A model generated the notes under the pieces. That model saw only the letters and a program-made list of their open reading frames with translations. It did not search any database and was not told the DNA's origin. DNA of 64,000 nucleotides from Bursaphelenchus xylophilus (lineage: Eukaryota; Nematoda; Chromadorea; Rhabditida; Aphelenchoididae): positions 3,720,001 through 3,784,000 of the forward strand of contig CAJFCV020000001.1 in assembly GCA_904066235.2 (NCBI GenBank). Reading direction: 5' to 3'. Of the stretch, positions 43,910 to 56,075 are shown in pieces (positions within the stretch are counted from its first letter, which is position 1; each line of letters starts with the position of its first letter). The translations under genes and the position numbers were made by a program.

Positions 43910-46731
43910 ATGAGAGCTGAAGCGAGTTCCTCGACGCGAGATGAATGTGCGGTGTGTAGCTCGGGTGATGCGACCATTCATTTTGGGGTCAGCGTTTGTA
44001 GATCTTGTAAGTGAAATTCAAAGTTATCGTATAATATTTATATTTCCCAGGCGCTGCGTTCTTCCGTCGTACGATTGTGTTGAAGCGAAACTATGTGTGT
44101 CTGAATGGGAAGAACTGCAATATCAAGGGAGGTAGGAGATGCTGGACATTACTATTTTCATAAAGTGGATGGACATTTATCGCACCTCGCACCGTGCACA
44201 AAAATTCCGGATTTTTGCACGGTGCAGTTAATTTTTTGTTGGTTTTGCACTGTGCGGTGAAATATCGCTTGAATTTGCACAGTGCAAAATTTTTTTTTGA
44301 AGTTTGCACAGTGCGCCAAGGGAAAAATGCACTGTGCATTGGCGACAAGCGTGGGAAAAAGTTCAAAATGCACTGTAGGAAAAAAAGCAGAAGGAAAAAA
44401 ACGTCGCGACGCGTCGATGCACTTTATGAAAATACTAATAGCCTTGTATTAGCATTTTCACAAAGTGCCTAGACATTTTGTTTTCGTTTTTGCACTGTGC
44501 ATTTTTGCCTTTGCCTTTGAGCACCGTGCAAGCCATAAAAAAGCCGATTGCACTGTGCACATAAGTCCCAACGGTTCTTCAAATGCACAGTGCAAAGCCG
44601 AAAAAAAGGTGAGTGCACGGTGCGAGAACTTGCGAATTTTTGAGCACGGTGCGGACCGCAACAAATGTCCAGGAACTTTATGAAAATACGAACAGCGCTG
44701 ATGTATAATTCTATTGAAAAATTTAGAAGCTCGAGCCTGTTGTGCGGCGTGCCGACTGAAGAAATGCTTCAAAGTTGGAATGGAACGGGAAAGTAAGTGT
44801 CGCATAAAACTCATAGATTAACCGTCTACTGCTAGCATTTTTCCAAAAGTTGACGAAACAAAACTTCACTATGCACTTGTTTGCTTTTTGCACCATACAT
44901 ACGCTACTAAATATTTTCAGAGATCCGCCAACACTTTGACAAAAATGGCCCAAGAAAGAGGAAGCTGGAGTCGCTGCTGCCGACGGACATTCCCCCACCA
45001 AAGACGGCTCTATCCAAGATGGCGGAGGGTTATCGGAAGTTCCTGGATGACATTAAAGTCCTCTACTTTGCCTTCCACCCCGCTCAAATGTTCGATGAGA
45101 AGATCGTATTTGAAAAAGTGACACTGCAAGAGCACTGCGATTTTGACCGAACTTCTGTAGCGTACTATTTGAGGATGCTGAACGAGTGTTTTCATCCCTT
45201 CAACGAGTTGAATGGCCAACAAAAAGTGAGGGTTTTTGAGGATCAAATACTATGTCATCAGTCTGTCGGGAAAATAGTGAGCACAATGACGGATAGAAAA
45301 TCGCATCGCCGCTGAGAAAATGAACTGTGTCGCGGCAAAATCAAATTTCTTTTCATGTTAGCGACGCGATTGGCGCAGAGACTTTGTGCTCATTATTTTC
45401 CCGACAGACTGATATTTATTTTATTTTCATTAATTTCATGGACAGTTTGCTTTCGCACAGTGCATGTTGAACTTCTTCTAACGTTTGTCGCTAACACACA
45501 GTCTATTTTTTTGCACAGTGCAAACCTCAAAGAAAAAAACCGTTTGCACTGTGCAAATTTTTGGCAATATCGCAGCAATCCAGTTGAAACTTGTTTATGT
45601 CGCGGCGACATTTCGATGCACAGTGCGAAAGCCAAAAAAAGGTGAAATTCACTGTGCAAAAAGAGGGTTTTTATGCACAGTGTGGACCGCGACAAATGTC
45701 CATGCACTTTATGAAAATACTAAAAAAAAATGCTCTCAACGTATAATATTTCTTGTCATCGTTTCAGAAGAACGTCCTGGAAATGTTTCATTTTCAAATC
45801 GCCTTGTTGAACATGCATTATTTGAATACAATCTACTTTCCCAACGACGACTCGAAGCAGCTCATGCATTTGGGGGCCTACAGCGATGCTACAGACGTGG
45901 ATCATTTCTTCTCGCAACATCCGAATGGAGTCCAAAGGTAGGCATTTATGTGTAGCTGAAGTGGCTTGGTATGTCAACCAGCGTTGTTTATCAGTCTGTC
46001 GGGAAAATAATGAACTCTTTGTTGCATCAAAAATCGCATCGCCGCCAAGAAAATAAATTTTGTCGCGGAAAAATAAAATTACATTTCACTTCAGCGACAG
46101 CAAATTTTTGATGCGACATCTTGCTCATTATTTTCCCGACATACCGATAGTTAGCGTAGTATCAGTCTGTTGGGAAAATAATGTGGATTCGCCGTGCCTT
46201 CGAATTCATAGCTTTGCCGCGTCTGCGACGCGATCAGCGCAACGACATCTTGCTCATTATTTTCCCGACAGACTGATATTTCCGAATTCCAGAAGCTTCT
46301 CTCCCTTTCTCCTTCGTCTATCCATGATTTCAGCTTTTTCAGGACCTTCACCGACGTTGTGGTCAAGTTCCGCCGCATCGCCAAGAAGTTCCGCGCCGTG
46401 CGGCCGGATGAAACGGAGATCGCGGGACTGATTGGGATCACGCTGTGGAGAGAAGGTAAGGGAATTTGTTCTCCTATATATGACCCTATCTTTTGCTTCA
46501 GTTTCCAACCAATTCCCCAGCAAGACACATGACGTGCAAGTCGACAAAATTCAAGAAGAGTTGACTGAATATTGCCAACAGAAGAACAGTTTGGACCGTT
46601 TCCGAATTGGACGCTTGTTGTGTTTGCTTCGCGGAATCGACGAGCTTGCGTCGATGCTGACTGAAGGCCTTACGGTCAGCACCATCGCACATGATGTACC
46701 TCAACCAACTACGGATATTTTCAAGCAATAG
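43910..46731 (+). CDS. Nuclear hormone receptor (NHR-C)
   Basis: Exons 43910..44006, 44051..44131, 44727..44792, 44921..45225, 45768..45937, 46343..46455, 46502..46731; 353 aa, the shortest of the six. DBD Cys at 13, 16, 30, 33, then CRSCAAFFRRT and finger 2 CLNGKNC..CAAC. The arginine-rich finger 2 face seen in NHR-A, E and F is replaced by N and G here, which may change DNA contacts. The LBD has MAEGYRKFLDDIKVLYFA, IALLNMHYLNTIYFPND and VRPDETEIAGLIGITLWRE, ending TTDIFKQ. Introns 2, 4 and 5 are lengthened by F elements and S MITEs; without them they would be short. Confidence 0.93.
44150..44442. mobile_element. F-family element, NHR-C intron 2 (first)
   Basis: TTTTCATAAAGTGGATGGAC at the left and GATGCACTTTATGAAAATAC at the right. 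The interior has GCAC-N-GTGC words at about 44191, 44217, 44246, 44278, 44309 and 44328. Confidence 0.7.
44450..44692. mobile_element. F-family element, NHR-C intron 2 (second)
   Basis: TTTTCACAAAGTGCCTAGAC at the left and AGGAACTTTATGAAAATACG at the right, 8 bases after the first. Words GCACTGTGC, GCACCGTGC, GCACAGTGC and GCACGGTGC all occur inside. Confidence 0.7.
45259..45413. mobile_element. S1 MITE, NHR-C intron 4
   Basis: CAGTCTGTCGGGAAAATAGT at the left and ATTATTTTCCCGACAGACTG at the right. Confidence 0.8.
45425..45724. mobile_element. F-family element, NHR-C intron 4
   Basis: Right end CCATGCACTTTATGAAAATA is clear; the left (TTTCATGGACAGTTTG) is worn. GCAC-N-GTGC words at about 45454, 45513, 45546 and 45619. 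Confidence 0.6.
45992..46148. mobile_element. S1 MITE, NHR-C intron 5
   Basis: CAGTCTGTCGGGAAAATAAT at the left and ATTATTTTCCCGACATACCG at the right. Confidence 0.8.
46162..46279. mobile_element. Chimeric S MITE (S2 left, S1 right), NHR-C intron 5
   Basis: The left half is S2 (CAGTCTGTTGGGAAAATAAT then GTGGATTCGCC) and the right half is S1 (CAACGACATCTTGCTCATTA then TTTTCCCGACAGACTG). The join is near 46210. Confidence 0.7.
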
Positions 46732-47071
46732 ATTTTTTTTCTTATTCTAATTTGTAGTATTATAAATCGGAAATCAAAAGTTTGTACGCTTAATGAAGAT
46801 GTTTATTAGAGCGCTATTGAAATGTTGAGACATGACATTTGTAGTTTGAATTCTTCTTCAGACTTCAAGCCATAGAATAAAAAAGCAATCTACGGATTTT
46901 GGGCGAATATTCACAGTCCTTCTTCCTCCTTCTTTATGTGGCCAAGTTGCATGGCGTGTATTTATTTTTTGACTAAGCTTTAGACACCAGTTTGCAACGG
47001 GCTTTACGGGGTAATGAGGGTCAAACATGTATAAAATTAATTGGGCCTAGACCTGGCCAACTAAGGTTATA

Positions 47072-47236
47072 TTAGGTTGGTAAAGAAGTGTTCCCCATTT
47101 TTTGGGAACAAGTTATATCAGTTTACATGTTATGATATCACCCGTACATAGTCACATGAAGGAATTTTCTAGAAAGTTCCACAACTTCAATAACTTTTTA
47201 TTAAAAATTTTGAAGAATACTTTTTTACCAACCTAA
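47072..47236. mobile_element. Mariner-type MITE (165 bp)
   Basis: Ends TTAGGTTGGTAAAGAAGT and ACTTTTTTACCAACCTAA are inverted and flanked by TA. TTAGGTTGG ends are typical of mariner elements. No ORF. Confidence 0.8.
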
Positions 47237-48494
47237 TATTATATCTACTGCGAGAAAAAAGAAACCCAAACGTAGTATAATACTACTGAAATACTTTGGC
47301 ATCTTATTGTGGAGCTTACAGCGTGATGTTCATAACCATGTTTGTATATTCTGAAAGCGAAGCCTTTGCTCTACATCTGTGCCAATTTTCAAGTCTCTAG
47401 CTTCAACGGTTAGCGAGCAATGACTTAAAGAAGGAGGTCCATTTTGAAAAAAACGAAAAAATTCGGGGAGACCGGTTGGGTCCCAAAAAGTAATGCCGTG
47501 CCGTGAAATATATAGGCTTTCTTGGGCTGTCACTGGCGCCCTGATCTTTTCGCACGGCTCAAACAACAAAAATTGGTCCGCCGACTTTTCGGAAGGACCT
47601 TTCATCGAATCTATGGCTCCTTAACAAGCCTTCATTTTTTTGCCGCAAAATTGAAAAGGTGTTCAAAGCTCAAGGCAGCATTAATCTTGTGCCGGCCAAA
47701 CATTAGTCTCTAAAAATATATAGAGGATTTATAAAATCTGGGTGTCGCATTGCAAAAAAACTTTTGTTGGGTTGAGTTTCTGTTTGTCACCGGAGAAATG
47801 TAATCCTAATCTTGCTCTTTTCACAAAAATCGAATTTTGGTCGATTTTTTTGCCTCAAACAAACTACTAGTGATTATTTCGGGCGCTGACAATGAGAGAC
47901 GTTTGGAGCAATTCCTTTGTAAGAATCTTTGTTTTTGTCTGAAAAAACAGACAAAAAATCGCGGAAAGATCAAAGAGATCAAACCTTAATTTGCTATGTT
48001 ACGGATCCATCAAAATTTCAGTTCTCATTTTTCGCTCTGTTAAGAGCTTCCGGCCTTGAATTGTCGGTGCGGCAGTGGTCTTCAGAATAAGTTCGACAAA
48101 TCTGCAAACTTTTATCTCTTATTTTCGTTCAGAAAAATTTCCCGATACGCATTTTCCAGTCCCTTATCTCTCGAGAAGCTCAACTCATTCCTATTTTTGA
48201 GTGATAAGGCGTTTTTAAAATAAATTCAGTGCTTTATACGTTCTAAACTTGGCTCGATAGATTAGCCCATGGCTGTTTGGTTGGGCTTTTGAAAGGTGTA
48301 CAAAATTTACTGCCCAGGTCTGTGCCTCTAGCTGGCCAGGGCCTAGCCAGGGCTTAGGACTGAGCTTTTTTCTGGGCCGTTGATTACTATTCTAATTTTT
48401 GGATTTTGGCTCTTGGCCCGACTCGGAAAAAGCTTGAAACAGAAATTGGGATAGGAAATTTCCTCCAGGCGTTTAGTAAACTTAAATCTTACTG

Positions 48495-48931
48495 ACAAGG
48501 GAAGTACCCCAAGTGCGACGCTCAAATTTTTCTAAAATTTTGCACATACATCGGTCATGAACTCAACATCAATTCCTGAAAGTTTTAACTCGCGTTTTGC
48601 AAGCGCCGCCGAGATACCGAACGATCTTCTATACAGACGCGGAGAGCGATCAGAGAGAAAAGCAATTTTTGGCCATAACTTTACTAGTTTCGTGCGGAAA
48701 AAATTGATTTTTTGTGGAAACATTATCCTCTATGGTAGAAATAGGCATGAAACTTTTGGTGCCGAAATTCGGCAAAAAGTCCTAAATTTTGGCCGACTTT
48801 CGATCTAAAAATCTCGGTTGTTTTTGCAAAGCGCGAGCTAGGATTCTCGCATATATTTTTTAAAAAATTATTCTAAATTTGTGCCAAGTTTGATCAAAAT
48901 CTGAGCGTCGCACTTGGGGTACTTCTCTTGT
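48495..48931. mobile_element. D-family element with both ends (437 bp)
   Basis: CAAGGGAAGTACCCCAAGTG at the left faces CACTTGGGGTACTTCTCTTG at the right. It is one of the two best-preserved D copies and defines the family's outer ends. Confidence 0.8.
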
Positions 48932-49288
48932 GAGATGGGTCGGTTCAGACCGAGCCATATTTTCCAACCGGGCCAGGCCATCGGTTTAAGTGGCTCATGG
49001 CCAGACCACGGAGTTTTCCAAGACTGTACCTATCTAGCTCCCATCTTTTTTTCAACCATTCAGCCCAATATTCACGGGCCGGCGCCCTGTCCTGTTCCAA
49101 ATCTGATCACCACCAACGTAATACCCCCCAAGTGAAGACGCTTCTTTGCTCCTCCGCCTCAAACCACACGATGGTTTGGGCTGACCTTTCTGTTCGCCCA
49201 TCGCTTCCGTAGTCTGTGATTTCGGTTTTAACGGACCTTTCGCCGACCCCTTCCACTTTACTTCCTTTCCACAGGGGCTTCGGGCGCG

Positions 49289-52200
49289 ATGCGGACCGAG
49301 AGCACTTCGAATTTCGATGAGGAATGTGCCGTTTGCTATTCGCTGCAGGCCACGACTCATTTCGGCGTAAATACTTGTCGGTCTTGTAAGTAGCGCCGAT
49401 TTTTATCAGTCGTTTTGCAGGTGCTGCGTTTTTTCGTCGCTCAATTGTCCTACATCGAAGTTATGTGTGTCGGAATGGCGGGAAATGCAATATTGAACAA
49501 GGTAGGTGTGGCTTAAAGGGTCTGCTGTAAAGATTCTGAATTTTTGGGCCTTGTTTGTTCTATAACATTGTTTGATACCGCTTAGGCCCTCCGAAAATCC
49601 CGAAAAATTGATTATTCAGCCGCCCCGGATCTACTAGTCCGTTCGTATAGTCGCTGTAGTGATTTTGATGACATGCACTATGTGAAAACCATGCCTCACT
49701 TTGCACTGTGCAACTTCTTGATTTTCGCACCGTGCAATAGGCTTTTTTGATCTGTCCTTCATACGTTGACTTTTTCCGCTCACGGGGGAAGTACTCCAAT
49801 TGCGACGCTCAGAGTTTGATTAAACTTGGCCCAAATTTAGAGTAATTTTTTCTAAGATATATGCGAGAATCCTAGCTCGCGCTTTGCAGAAACAACCGAG
49901 ATTTTTAGATCGAAAGTGGGCCGAAATTTTAGACTTTTTGCCGAATTTTGGTACGAAAAGTTTCATGCCTATTTCTACCGTAAAGGATAATGTTTCTACA
50001 AAAAATTAAAATTTTCCATACGAAACTGCCAAAGTTATGGCCAAAAAGGCGTTTTCTCTTTGTCCGCTCTCCGAGTTTTGCGTTCTCTCTCGGCGGCAAA
50101 AATCGTTCGATATCTCGGCGGCGCCCGCAAAGCGCGAGCTAAAACTTTCAGGCATTGATATTTAGTCCATACCCGACGTGTGTGCAAAATTTAAAGAAAA
50201 TCTGAGCGTCGCACGTGGAATACTTCCCCTGTCAGTGTAAACGTTAAAAATCACTGCAGCGACTTTACGAACGGACTACTACGCCAGACATAAGATTCTG
50301 ACGTCTTGCACTTTTCGGTTCTCTCGTTTTTTTGTCCTTTGTCGCTGACATCCCCCGCTTCTACTCAAGCGACAAGCCTTTTTTTGGCGTGGCAACTACC
50401 GTTTCCACACACGACATAATTTTCCGAATTTCATGTAGCGAGTAGTAAGTATCATTTCCTAGTCAATATATGTTGCATTAGCCTCTTTTCTCTGTGGCAG
50501 AGTCAAATTAAAGTCATTCATTTCAGATGCCAGAGTGTCCTGCCCGTCTTGTCGCTTCAAAAAGTGCATCAAAGTCGGGATGGAATCGGAGAGTAAGTCG
50601 GGTTTTTGTTGTATCAAAGCACACGAGACTGTTGATGTTTGATGGTTGTGTCTTTGTTTTTTTGCGGAGGAAAGTTCTTTAGTTCAGACAGCCAAAATGC
50701 AGGGGTTTTACCGTGTTTCGAAGGCACATCCAAGGAATTAAAAAAAGGATATCGCCATGAGAAGAAAGAAGGATTCTTACGGTAGTTTTTTTCCTTTGTC
50801 TTGAAGGAAACCGACAGAGATTGGTTGCGCTGAATTCTTTGTTGATGATTGAAGAGAAAAAATCGCGGCGTTTGAATCTATTTTAATATTAAAAAAGCAG
50901 AGACGAAAGGATAGGTTGATTTTGCTGAGAGAGATCTCATCAAAATCACTTACTCTCTGGAGATTATTGGAGTAGCACTCAACACACAAGCCAGTGTTCT
51001 AAGTCTTTTGAGCCCCCTCTTTAAACCCCTTATCGCCCTTTTCCAGAGATTCGCCCAAACTTTGACAAAAATGGTCCCCGACCGGAGGCACTCAAAAAAC
51101 GAATCAAACCAAAACCCCCACAAAGTACAGTACTCCCGCAGATGATTGAAGGATATCGACGGTATCTGGACGACACCAAGACACTGTACTTTGCATTTAA
51201 CCCCGAAAGAGTGTTCAATGATGACATTGTCTTTCGTGAATCCACTGTTAAAGAGCACTACTTTTTTGACCGCACTGCCGTCGCATATTATGTAAAAATG
51301 TTGAATCGATACTTCTGCCCGTTCAAGGATCTCAGCGTGGAGGAAAAGGTGGGTTTTGACGGCCAAAAACCTCTATGGTAAAATTGCGAAAAGATGTAAA
51401 AATCTCGCCATGTTTGGATCTATAGAACCCTTTTTAGAAGACCATTTTCGACACCTTCCACTTCCAACTCTCTCTTCTCAACATGAGCTACCTCAATACC
51501 GTGTATTTCCCAGACGACGAAAACAAGCAGTTCCTGCATTTCGGTGGCTACACGGACATCGTTAACATGGAGTATTTCTTCTCCCAAAATAAAAACCCCA
51601 CCGAAATCAAAAAGTGAGTTTTTCTTTCATTTCTTTTTCCATTTTTATAGTACAGGGGCCTGTTTCACGAACGCGAAATAAAAAAAATAGAAATATGAGT
51701 GAGCGAGGGAACAGAGGAAATGCATGCGAAACGGGAGAGACGGCAGGAAAATGAGGATTGCGCCAATTCTCAATCGGAGTGACTTTTTACGTCCAAAATT
51801 ACGGATTGGCGGTAGTATTTGAGCCATAACTTTCCTCTACTTGGGCCTACAGGCACCCTCCAAAAATTCAAATAATGCTGAGACTGCGGGCTATATAGAT
51901 CTATAAAAATTTTTGCTCTACCGCCAATGACAAAGTTACCATAGGCGTTGTAGTGTTGAATTCTTCCACTTTATGACGCTAAAAGGCCTTTTTTCGCGTT
52001 AATTGAAACAGCAAAAAATTCTAATTTATGTCAGTCGATAGACAATTTAATTCTCTACAAAACATTTTTAGAGGGGCAACTGTAAGCCATTTTTTGGCTG
52101 AGTAATGACTGATTTACTTTGACAATCCCTCGATTTTCATCACAAAAAATCTTTCGAAAGAGCCCTCAAATCAAAACAAGAGAGAAATTTTACGGTAAAA

Positions 52201-53686
52201 ATGGGATGCGGCTGGACTAAATCACCCATAACTTTATCAGTTGGTGAGATATAGACGCCCCTCTAAAAAAATGAGGTAGCCAAGACAATTTTCTTTACAA
52301 TTATATAAAATTTTATACTAATATTTTATTATTTGGAACAAAAACCTATTTTTATTCTGAAAAAAATGAAAAAATGTTGCAAACTGCTGCACTACTATAA
52401 ATTTGTTCGTTCCGCAGATCGCCAAACATCCTAAAAAATAACATTACTGTAAACCGCGGACTCAGGTCTATATGATTTTTTTTAAACGGTGTCGATCCGA
52501 CAATTTTGGACCAAGTTATGAGGAAATTAATCTAGAATTGCACAAATTTTGTAGAAAATAGAAATATGCGCAATACTACAGCTATTTTCGAGCGGGTTTT
52601 TGCAACAGTGCAACGAAACTTGCACACATGACAGTCCAAACAGTTAGCATTATTCGAAATTTTGAAGGGTGATTCTATGCCCATGGAGGGAAAAGTTATG
52701 GCCGAAACACTGCCGCCAACCCTGATTTTGGACGTAAAAAGTCACTCCGATTGAGAAGTGGGGAAATCGTAATTTTTCTGCCGTCTCTCCCGTTTCGCAT
52801 GCATTTCCTTTGTTCCCTCGCTCACTCATATTTCTATTTTCTTCAGAAATATGAGTTTTTGCGTTCGTGAAACAGGCCCCAGATCCGTCTGTCGGGGAAA
52901 TAATGGACACTCTGTCGCGACATGTCGCAACAAAAATCTCATTGTGCGATTCCCATTTTTTGAGCGATATCAGTGTGTCGGGAAAATAATGTGGATTTGT
53001 AGCGTCATGGAATCAAGTACGACCGCCTTTTATCTTTTTTTCAGTCTGTCGTGAAAATAATGAGCGCAATGTCGCTGCTCCAATTGCGTCGCTGAAATGA
53101 AAAGCAATTTAATTTTGTCGCGATACAATTTATTTTCCCGGCGGCGATGCAATTTTCGTCGCGACAGAGTGCTCATTATTTTCCCAACAGACTGACAATT
53201 CAATGCGCCTTGTTATGCCGTGGTATGAGCGGTATTTGGGGCCCTAAGAAAAGCTAGGATTTTTGGTTCTTGGGACTACTGTAACTTTTACCATGTTGCA
53301 GGGCCTTTTCACACGTCACAGCCAAGTTCCGGAAGATTGCAACGAAGTTCCGGACGGTGAAAGTTGATGAGACCGAGGCGGCAGGGATGATCGGTGTCAT
53401 CCTGTGGCGAGAAGGTATGGTGAAAATCCAATTTTTGTTATTTTTTGCAATTTTAGTCTCATACCAGCTCCCCCACAAAGGATACGATGCGATTTTGGAT
53501 AAGGTGGTCAAGGAGTTGGCGGTTCATTGCCGGAAAACCCATGGGTCGGACCCTCTGCGAATCGCCCGACTTATGTGTTTGTTACGATGCCTGGAGGAAC
53601 TGTTGATGCTCTTGAATGAGGGCTTGGCAATGGGCTTTATTCTGCATGATATGCCGGAGAAAACGACGGAGATTTTTAAGGCATAA
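49289..53686 (+). CDS. Nuclear hormone receptor (NHR-D)
   Basis: Exons 49289..49385, 49421..49501, 50527..50592, 51047..51348, 51438..51613, 53302..53414, 53457..53686; 354 aa. DBD Cys at 13, 16, 30, 33, then CRSCAAFFRRS and finger 2 CRNGGKC..CPSC with RFKKCIKVGME. The hinge is lysine- and proline-rich (KKRIKPKPPQ). The LBD has MIEGYRRYLDDTKTLYFA, LSLLNMSYLNTVYFPDD and VKVDETEAAGMIGVILWRE, ending TTEIFKA. Intron 2 (1.0 kb) holds a D element nested in a C element; intron 5 (1.7 kb) holds a 1.2-kb inverted-repeat element and three S pieces. Confidence 0.93.
49633..50280. mobile_element. C-family element split by a D element, NHR-D intron 2
   Basis: ACTAGTCCGTTCGTATAGTC at the left and GCGACTTTACGAACGGACTA at the right. 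The C element proper is 49633-49781 plus 50233-50280; the D element sits between. GCACTGTGC (49702) and GCACCGTGC (49726) lie inside C. Confidence 0.75.
49782..50232. mobile_element. D-family element nested in the C element
   Basis: ACGGGGGAAGTACTCCAATT at the left and TGGAATACTTCCCCTGT at the right. Being whole inside C, it is the younger insertion. Confidence 0.8.
51655..52880. mobile_element. 1,226-bp element with long inverted repeats, NHR-D intron 5
   Basis: GGGGCCTGTTTCACGAACGC at the left faces GCGTTCGTGAAACAGGCCCC at the right. The repeats go on for about 150-180 bp (for example GGAGTGACTTTTTACGTCC and its complement). The middle is AT-rich with no transposase. Target duplication not clear. 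Confidence 0.8.
52883..53040. mobile_element. Two S half-elements, NHR-D intron 5
   Basis: CCGTCTGTCGGGGAAATAAT with an S1 core (to about 52960), then CAGTGTGTCGGGAAAATAAT with an S2 core (from 52970). Neither has its right end. Confidence 0.6.
53042..53195. mobile_element. S1 MITE, NHR-D intron 5
   Basis: CAGTCTGTCGTGAAAATAAT at the left and ATTATTTTCCCAACAGACTG at the right. Confidence 0.8.
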
Positions 53687-53883
53687 AATTACTTTTTCAC
53701 ATGTCTTGGCTTTCTTAATGTCCAAAGGAAATAAGTGCGACGTTAGCTCGTGCTTTGCAGAAACAGCCTAGATATTGAACAAGAAAAAAAAGTGGCCTGA
53801 AGCAGAACAAGGGGGAGACTTTTATTTTGAATATTGAATTTGTCTTCCAACTTTTGAAAAATGCAAAATGCGGCGACTTGAAT

Positions 53884-54197
53884 CAGCATGGCTGCAATCC
53901 GGGCCGGCCAGCACAGCGCTGCCCCGGCAGCCCTGGCCGAAATTTCCTAGCCCGGCCCAGGCCTGATTTTCATTTTTTTTTATTTGGGGAAGACCAGTCA
54001 TTTTTTGGTCTTCTTGACATAATCTTGCAATAGTTTGTGGTGATTTCTTCTCGAATTCTGCGATTCTTTGGAAAATTCTCGGAAAACCCTAATTTTCTTT
54101 AAGAGCTCAGTCCGGAAAATCAAAGGCCGGAGCTGGGCCGTAAAATCGGTAGGCCCGTCCCGGGCAGGAAAATTTGGGCGAGCCCGGCCATGCCCAG
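53884..54197. mobile_element. hAT-like non-autonomous element, copy H4 (314 bp)
   Basis: Ends CAGCATGGCTG and GGCCATGCCCAG with the 8-bp duplication ACTTGAAT on both sides (53876-53883 and 54198-54205). Subterminal GGCC words as in H1. The ends differ more from H1 than H2 does. Confidence 0.75.
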
Positions 54198-54455
54198 ACT
54201 TGAATCGTGACCACTCTGTGAAGGATGGTATGGGAGACGAGTCGTGAAAGGTCTGGAAACAAGGTGAACATGAACTGGTTTGGGTCGTGGTTGGTTCGGC
54301 TGGCAGTCTCGTTACTTATGCGGGCCACACTCGACATTTTGAGTGTATTATATTATATTATATTAATAAATTCATGTTGCGTTTGGGCCTGTTTGTGTTT
54401 TTCTCTGATAGCCTCTCTTGATCTTACGGCCAATTTCGTACGGCGATGATATTTA

Positions 54456-55724
54456 CAGGGTGGCCCAAAAAAATGGAAACTCATATTTATAGTCATATTT
54501 CAGTTAACTATCCAAATTTGCCAAAGTAATGATTAATATGAGTAACGTGGAACATTGTTAATAACATGTTCGACCATTTTCGAAATATTATCTGCCGTTC
54601 GCGGCGATATAGAGCGCCAAACGTGACTTTAAATTTTGGGCGGTAGCAGCTTTTTTTCGGGAAATCGGCCCCGTTCTTGGCTCAGCGATTATTTAGCGGT
54701 CCCAAACTTTTGTGGCGTATAGTACAGGCGTTCGCCTCTAATTGAAAAAAAAATTCAGTTTGTACGATCTAGATCCGGCGAATAGGCGGCAATTTTGCAG
54801 ACGTAGCAAAATCAGCCGATTCCTGGCCTCGTGCGCTTTTTGCTTTCTCGGCCGGGGCTGAATCTTGTGAGAACGTTAATTTTCTATGCACAAATTGCTA
54901 CTGAGCCCGCGGAAGCACCACTACCACCAGAATACCGATGGTTGACGTTTCGGTAGGTTTTGACATCTTTAACCACGAAAACTGGGGATATCTTGCCTCT
55001 GGCGCAAAATCTTGCCCCAGGCCATGACGCAAGAGGTTTTGACAGGGTTCGAAGATGGCGGGTGCTTGATGACGCTCAACAGTCTAACTCCTGTCATTCT
55101 GGTGTTTGTGGACCTGCTCAATGTTGAGCTACGCCTCATCCATGAACAGGATCTCTTCTCATCGCCGAGCAGCGACGCGGCGCCTGAGTTTTTGACGTCT
55201 TTTGAGCCGTACTAACTTGTGGTCTTCCGCAGGGCGCTGAACTTTTTGGAGCCTATAAGGCTTGAGCTGTTGTACATTTTAGGCCATTTGGCAGATAGCT
55301 GTTATGTTGATAACGGTCTCTCGCGCAATATTTTTCATGGACACCATCAGATTTTGCTTCACTCGCTTTTTGATGACCTCAAGGTTGGCAGAAGCATTCA
55401 AGGTGCACTTTTTTCGACTTCCCGAACGCGTACCATTGCGGACTATTCCATTGAGTTGTTTGGTGGCTTTTGGCATAACCGTTTTTGCTACACCGAGCAA
55501 TTTATCAACCTCACACGGTCCTTTTTCTTGCCGAAACAGGTCGGAAATCGAGGTCCCATTGTTTGACATTCATAAAAAACATGTTAACCAAGCGATATGG
55601 GCATGAAAATAAAACACCAAGGGCTAAAAAATACGGAGAATTTAACGATGGAAAAATTATTTGTCTGCACCTCAAGGTTTTTCGGACCCATGGAAAAAAG
55701 TTTCCATTTTTTTGGGCCACCCTG
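54456..55724 (-). mobile_element. Degenerate mariner transposon (1,269 bp)
   Basis: CAGGGTGGCCCAAAAAAATG at the left and CATTTTTTTGGGCCACCCTG at the right, flanked by TA. The minus strand has an open piece (about 55279-55569) with the mariner HTH segment VIKKRVKQNLMVSMKNIARE. Further along, the frames break repeatedly. Dead copy, from a different mariner lineage than the one at 41.7 kb, judging by the ends. Confidence 0.85.
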
Positions 55725-56075
55725 TATTGCATTGGAAGACAGGAGCAAACTTTGAGTAGCCATAACATGACTATTTCATAACCCACAGCAAAAGTGTTTG
55801 TATCACAAAAACCTTGGCAGTGGTGTGCCAAGTCAATCTTAGCGTTTCGTATCTTGCAGATTTACATTCGTTGACCTGAATATCTCAGCCTAAGGACATC
55901 ATTTCTCCTCTCGTTGATCTTTTCAGCCGTTGACATATCACACGTAGGCTTGAATTCTTTCATTTAAAGTCCGTGTTCCAGTCCTGTAGTCTGTTCCTGT
56001 CCGTAATTCTTCACTCGCTTTTTGTTATAAAAACCCCAACTTCTCCCCGTATTTTTGATATTTTTCGTTGAATTG

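Larger units (their letters stand above)
46732..49288. other. Intergenic between NHR-C and NHR-D
   Basis: 3' flank of NHR-C with AATAAA near 46877, a mariner-type MITE, a D element and otherwise unannotated AT-rich DNA. The longest frames (about 47330-47605, minus; 49052-49360, minus) lack any known motif and are not called. Confidence 0.55.
53687..56075. other. Intergenic between NHR-D and NHR-E, filled by elements
   Basis: A short D fragment (about 53728-53790, AAGTGCGACGTTAGCTCGTG), hAT-like H4, a degenerate mariner and about 350 bp of plain 5' flank before NHR-E. Confidence 0.6.

Noticed and set aside
47330..47605. Open frame of 91 codons, minus strand
   Set aside because: No recognised motif, no start context and no neighbouring exons.
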